Shown here one piece after another: positions 4,619-6,950 of a stretch of DNA of 6,950 nt (positions are counted from its first letter, which is position 1; every line of letters starts with the position of its first letter). The DNA lies in contig JALGWA010000063.1 of assembly GCA_025774425.1 (NCBI GenBank), positions 1 through 6,950 on the forward strand. The letters are read 5' to 3'. The position numbers and the translations under genes were made by a program. A model generated the notes under the pieces. It ran no database searches. It was not told the DNA's origin and saw nothing but the letters and a program-made list of their open reading frames with translations. Source of the stretch: a bacterium (GTDB lineage: Bacteria > Arandabacterota > Arandabacteria > Arandabacterales > JALGWA01).

Positions 4619-6950
4619 ATGAGGTCTCTCAACCGCGATTCCCTGGGTTTCTTCGCGCTCCTGCTGGCGGTGCTGGTCGTCGCGGCGGGCAACGCGGCGG
4701 CCGCGGAGCAGCCGGATTACCCTCTCAACGTGTTCGAGGACGAATGCGCATTCACTTTCTACGTGAACGAAGAGGTGCTGGTGACGGGCCGTTCGACCTG
4801 GCTCGAGGACGGCACGTTCACGAGCGAGTACACGCTGTCGATGGCCGGGCAGCACGTGGACACCGAGCTCCGCATCGAGGTGGACGAGAGCGGCCACTGG
4901 ACGAGGATGGACATGGTGACCCCGCGCGGGCCGGTGACGGTGACGCGCGAGGGCGCGACGGCCGTGATCGACGACGGCGAGGGCAGCCCGCGGACGGTCG
5001 AGCTGCTCCCCAACACCATGCTGTTCGAGAACTTCAGCCCGAGCCTCATGAGCCAGATGATAACGGCCTACGACCAGGAGGCCGCCGGGAAGCAGGTTTT
5101 CCCGCTCTTCATCATCCCCTCGGTCGTCATGGAGGGTTCGCTCGAGAGACTCGAGACCGTCGAGAAGACGATCGGGGGCGAGGACCGGGTTTTCACACTC
5201 TACCGGTACGGCGTCCCGGGAGTGGACATCATCCTGTGGGTGGACGAGGACAACAGGGTGTGCATGGGCGACGTCCCCGCGCAGAAGGGCGCCTATGTCA
5301 GAGAGGGTTACGAGGCGCTGCGTCTTGTGGAGGAACATGATCCATTGCTCTCCAAACCGGAATACGACGTCAAGGTGGACGGGAATGTCGATATCCCCAT
5401 GAGGGACGGCGTCAACCTCAAGGCCGACATCTACCGGCCCGACGCCGACGGCAAGTTCCCCGTGATCCTGGTGAGAACGCCGTACAAGAAGGAGATGAAC
5501 GAGCTCCAGGCCAAGTTCTTCGCACGGCGGGGATATGTGTATGCCGTCGAGGACTGCCGCGGCCGGTTCTCATCCGGGGGCACATGGAACCCCTTCTTCA
5601 ACGAGCCCGAAGACGGCTACGACACCATCGAGTGGCTGGCGGTGCAGCCGTGGTCCACGGGCAAAGTCGGTATGATCGGGGCTTCGTACCTGGGATGGGT
5701 GCAGTGGTGGGCCGCCCGCGAGCGGCCTCCTCATCTGGTGACCATGATACCGAACGTCTCGCCGCCCGACCCCTATTACAACATACCGTATGAGTACGGG
5801 GCGTTCTTTCTGTTCGGGGCGATCTGGTGGGCCGACGTGCTCGAGAGGGAAGCGACTGCGGATCTATCCGGCAAGGCCTTCAGCGAGATCATGGACAAGG
5901 AATACACCAAGATCCTGAGGCATCTGCCCGTCGTGGACCTCGACGAGGTCGTCCTCGGCGCCCGGAACAAGTACTGGCGCGAGTGGATAGAGCATCCTGA
6001 CAACGACTCCTACTGGGCCGAGGTCAGTTTCCTCGACCATCTGCAGGACCTCGATATACCCGTGTACCACCAGTCGGGATGGTGGGACGGCGACGGCATC
6101 GGCTCCAAGCTCAACTATCTCAAGATGGTCGAGTACGGGCACGGGAACCAGAAGCTCGTCCTCGGCCCGTGGGGCCATACCGACAAGCCGGCGAGACGCG
6201 GCCCGTACGACGACGACTACGGCCCCAACGCCATCGTCGACCTCAGCACGAGCTACCTGAGGTGGCTGGACAGGTGGCTCAAGGGCGTCGAGAACGGCAT
6301 AGAGGACGAGCCGCTGGTTTCGCTCTTCGTCATGCACACGGACAAGTGGCTGCGCGGGGACACCTACCCGCTCGAGGGGACGGAGTTCACCAGGCTCTAC
6401 CTCGCAAGCGACGGCGCCGCCAATACGTCCGGCGGGGACGGAAGGCTGTCCCAGTCGCCGCCGGCGGGCGACGGGGCGGAGTTCGACACCTACGTCTATG
6501 ACCCGGGCGATCCGACGCCGGATGTGACGATGTTCGATGAGGCCGCCGGGAGGGGCGATGAGGGGAACGCTGAGGGGACGGGCGAGCGCGAATCGGTCGA
6601 GGAGTCCATAGCCGAGCGCCGGGCCTACCATGCGAAGGTGTCGGCCGAGCGGCAGGACATACTGGTGTATGAGACCGAGGCGCTGACCGAGGACCTGACA
6701 TTCGTGGGGCCCGTCTCCGGCGTGCTGTACGCGAGCACTTCGGCGCGGGACACCGATTGGTTCATGCGCCTGTCGATCGTCGATCCCGACGGCACGGTGA
6801 GGTCTCTGACGCGCGGCGTGATCCGCGCCAGGTACAGGAACTCATTCTCCGAGCCGGAGCTCTTGGAGCCGGGCCGGGTCTACGAGTACGACATAGACAT
6901 GTGGCAGACGGGCGTCACGGTTCCGGCGGGATCCAGGCTGCGGGTGGAGG
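4619..6950 (+). CDS. Secreted CocE/NonD-family hydrolase, X-Pro dipeptidyl-peptidase (S15) type (3' end missing)
   Basis: The frame is open from ATG 4619 to the window edge: 777 residues with no stop and no frameshift. Residues 1-29 are a Sec signal peptide (arginines 2 and 6, leucine/valine core, Ala-rich cleavage site before Glu30). Residues 30 to about 245 form an extra domain, rich in beta-type sequence, that I do not recognise. The alpha/beta-hydrolase core starts about 249 (VDIPMRDGVNLKADIYRP) and carries RTPY (Tyr289, probable oxyanion-hole Tyr), EDCRGRFSSGG, the nucleophile elbow IGASYLGW (Ser356), GWWDGD (Asp490) and GPWGH (His520). Ser, Asp and His fit the cocaine-esterase/S15 triad. 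From about 589 the C-terminal jelly-roll domain begins (RLYLASDG, then DPGDPTPDV, FVGPVSGVLYAS) and is cut off. An acidic, Glu/Gly-rich stretch at 638-680 interrupts this domain. The predicted role is hydrolysis of peptides, esters or amides outside the cytoplasm. True X-Pro peptidase activity is not assured; acylase or esterase relatives share these motifs. Confidence 0.92.
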   Translation, partial: MRSLNRDSLGFFALLLAVLVVAAGNAAAAEQPDYPLNVFEDECAFTFYVNEEVLVTGRSTWLEDGTFTSEYTLSMAGQHVDTELRIEVDESGHWTRMDMVTPRGPVTVTREGATAVIDDGEGSPRTVELLPNTMLFENFSPSLMSQMITAYDQEAAGKQVFPLFIIPSVVMEGSLERLETVEKTIGGEDRVFTLYRYGVPGVDIILWVDEDNRVCMGDVPAQKGAYVREGYEALRLVEEHDPLLSKPEYDVKVDGNVDIPMRDGVNLKADIYRPDADGKFPVILVRTPYKKEMNELQAKFFARRGYVYAVEDCRGRFSSGGTWNPFFNEPEDGYDTIEWLAVQPWSTGKVGMIGASYLGWVQWWAARERPPHLVTMIPNVSPPDPYYNIPYEYGAFFLFGAIWWADVLEREATADLSGKAFSEIMDKEYTKILRHLPVVDLDEVVLGARNKYWREWIEHPDNDSYWAEVSFLDHLQDLDIPVYHQSGWWDGDGIGSKLNYLKMVEYGHGNQKLVLGPWGHTDKPARRGPYDDDYGPNAIVDLSTSYLRWLDRWLKGVENGIEDEPLVSLFVMHTDKWLRGDTYPLEGTEFTRLYLASDGAANTSGGDGRLSQSPPAGDGAEFDTYVYDPGDPTPDVTMFDEAAGRGDEGNAEGTGERESVEESIAERRAYHAKVSAERQDILVYETEALTEDLTFVGPVSGVLYASTSARDTDWFMRLSIVDPDGTVRSLTRGVIRARYRNSFSEPELLEPGRVYEYDIDMWQTGVTVPAGSRLRVE

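Noticed and set aside
4744..5340. Alternative-frame plus-strand open frame inside the S15 hydrolase gene
   Set aside because: The true frame from ATG 4619 carries the signal peptide and catalytic motifs; the other frame gives Arg/Gly-rich nonsense.

Overview
The window is GC-rich bacterial DNA carrying five genes, all on the + strand and tightly packed. The first and last genes are cut by the window edges. The organism cannot be named from this sequence. Two clues point to a GC-rich, Gram-negative-type bacterium of the FCB or candidate-phylum kind (Eisenbacteria, Krumholzibacteriota and Fermentibacteria are examples): the first protein ends in a FlgD-like Ig/sorting domain of the type common on exported proteins in those groups, and arginine AGG and isoleucine ATA codons are used freely despite the high GC content. 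This placement is inference.

Layout. Positions 1-893 hold the 3' part of a ComEC-like metallo-beta-lactamase-fold protein with a C-terminal FlgD-like domain. Positions 894-1014 hold a GC-rich hairpin, a near-consensus sigma-70 promoter (TTGACT, 17 bp, TACAAT), and a perfect 10-bp inverted repeat at the predicted transcription start. Positions 1015-2196 encode a PD-(D/E)XK nuclease of the RecB/Cas4/AddB type with four cysteines suited to an Fe-S cluster. Positions 2258-3217 encode an exported alpha/beta hydrolase of the prolyl-aminopeptidase-like (S33) group whose nucleophile position reads glycine instead of serine. Positions 3228-3273 hold a hairpin directly abutting an extended -10 promoter. 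Positions 3341-4564 encode ornithine aminotransferase (rocD). Positions 4619-6950 encode most of a secreted CocE/X-Pro dipeptidyl-peptidase-type (S15) hydrolase with an extra N-terminal domain; it runs off the right edge.

How they fit together. The nuclease and rocD each have their own recognisable promoter, so this is a row of mostly separate transcription units rather than one operon. The S15 hydrolase follows rocD by 54 bp with an ideal ribosome binding site and may share its transcript. Three neighbours (S33-like hydrolase, RocD, S15 hydrolase) fit loosely into a peptide, proline and ornithine use theme, but this is speculative. No CRISPR array, tRNA, rRNA, insertion sequence or phage gene was seen, and there is no gene-free stretch above 300 bases. 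I found no convincing new multi-gene system. The points most worth a second look are the serine-less hydrolase, the operator-like repeats around the nuclease promoter, and the unrecognised N-terminal domain of the S15 protein.
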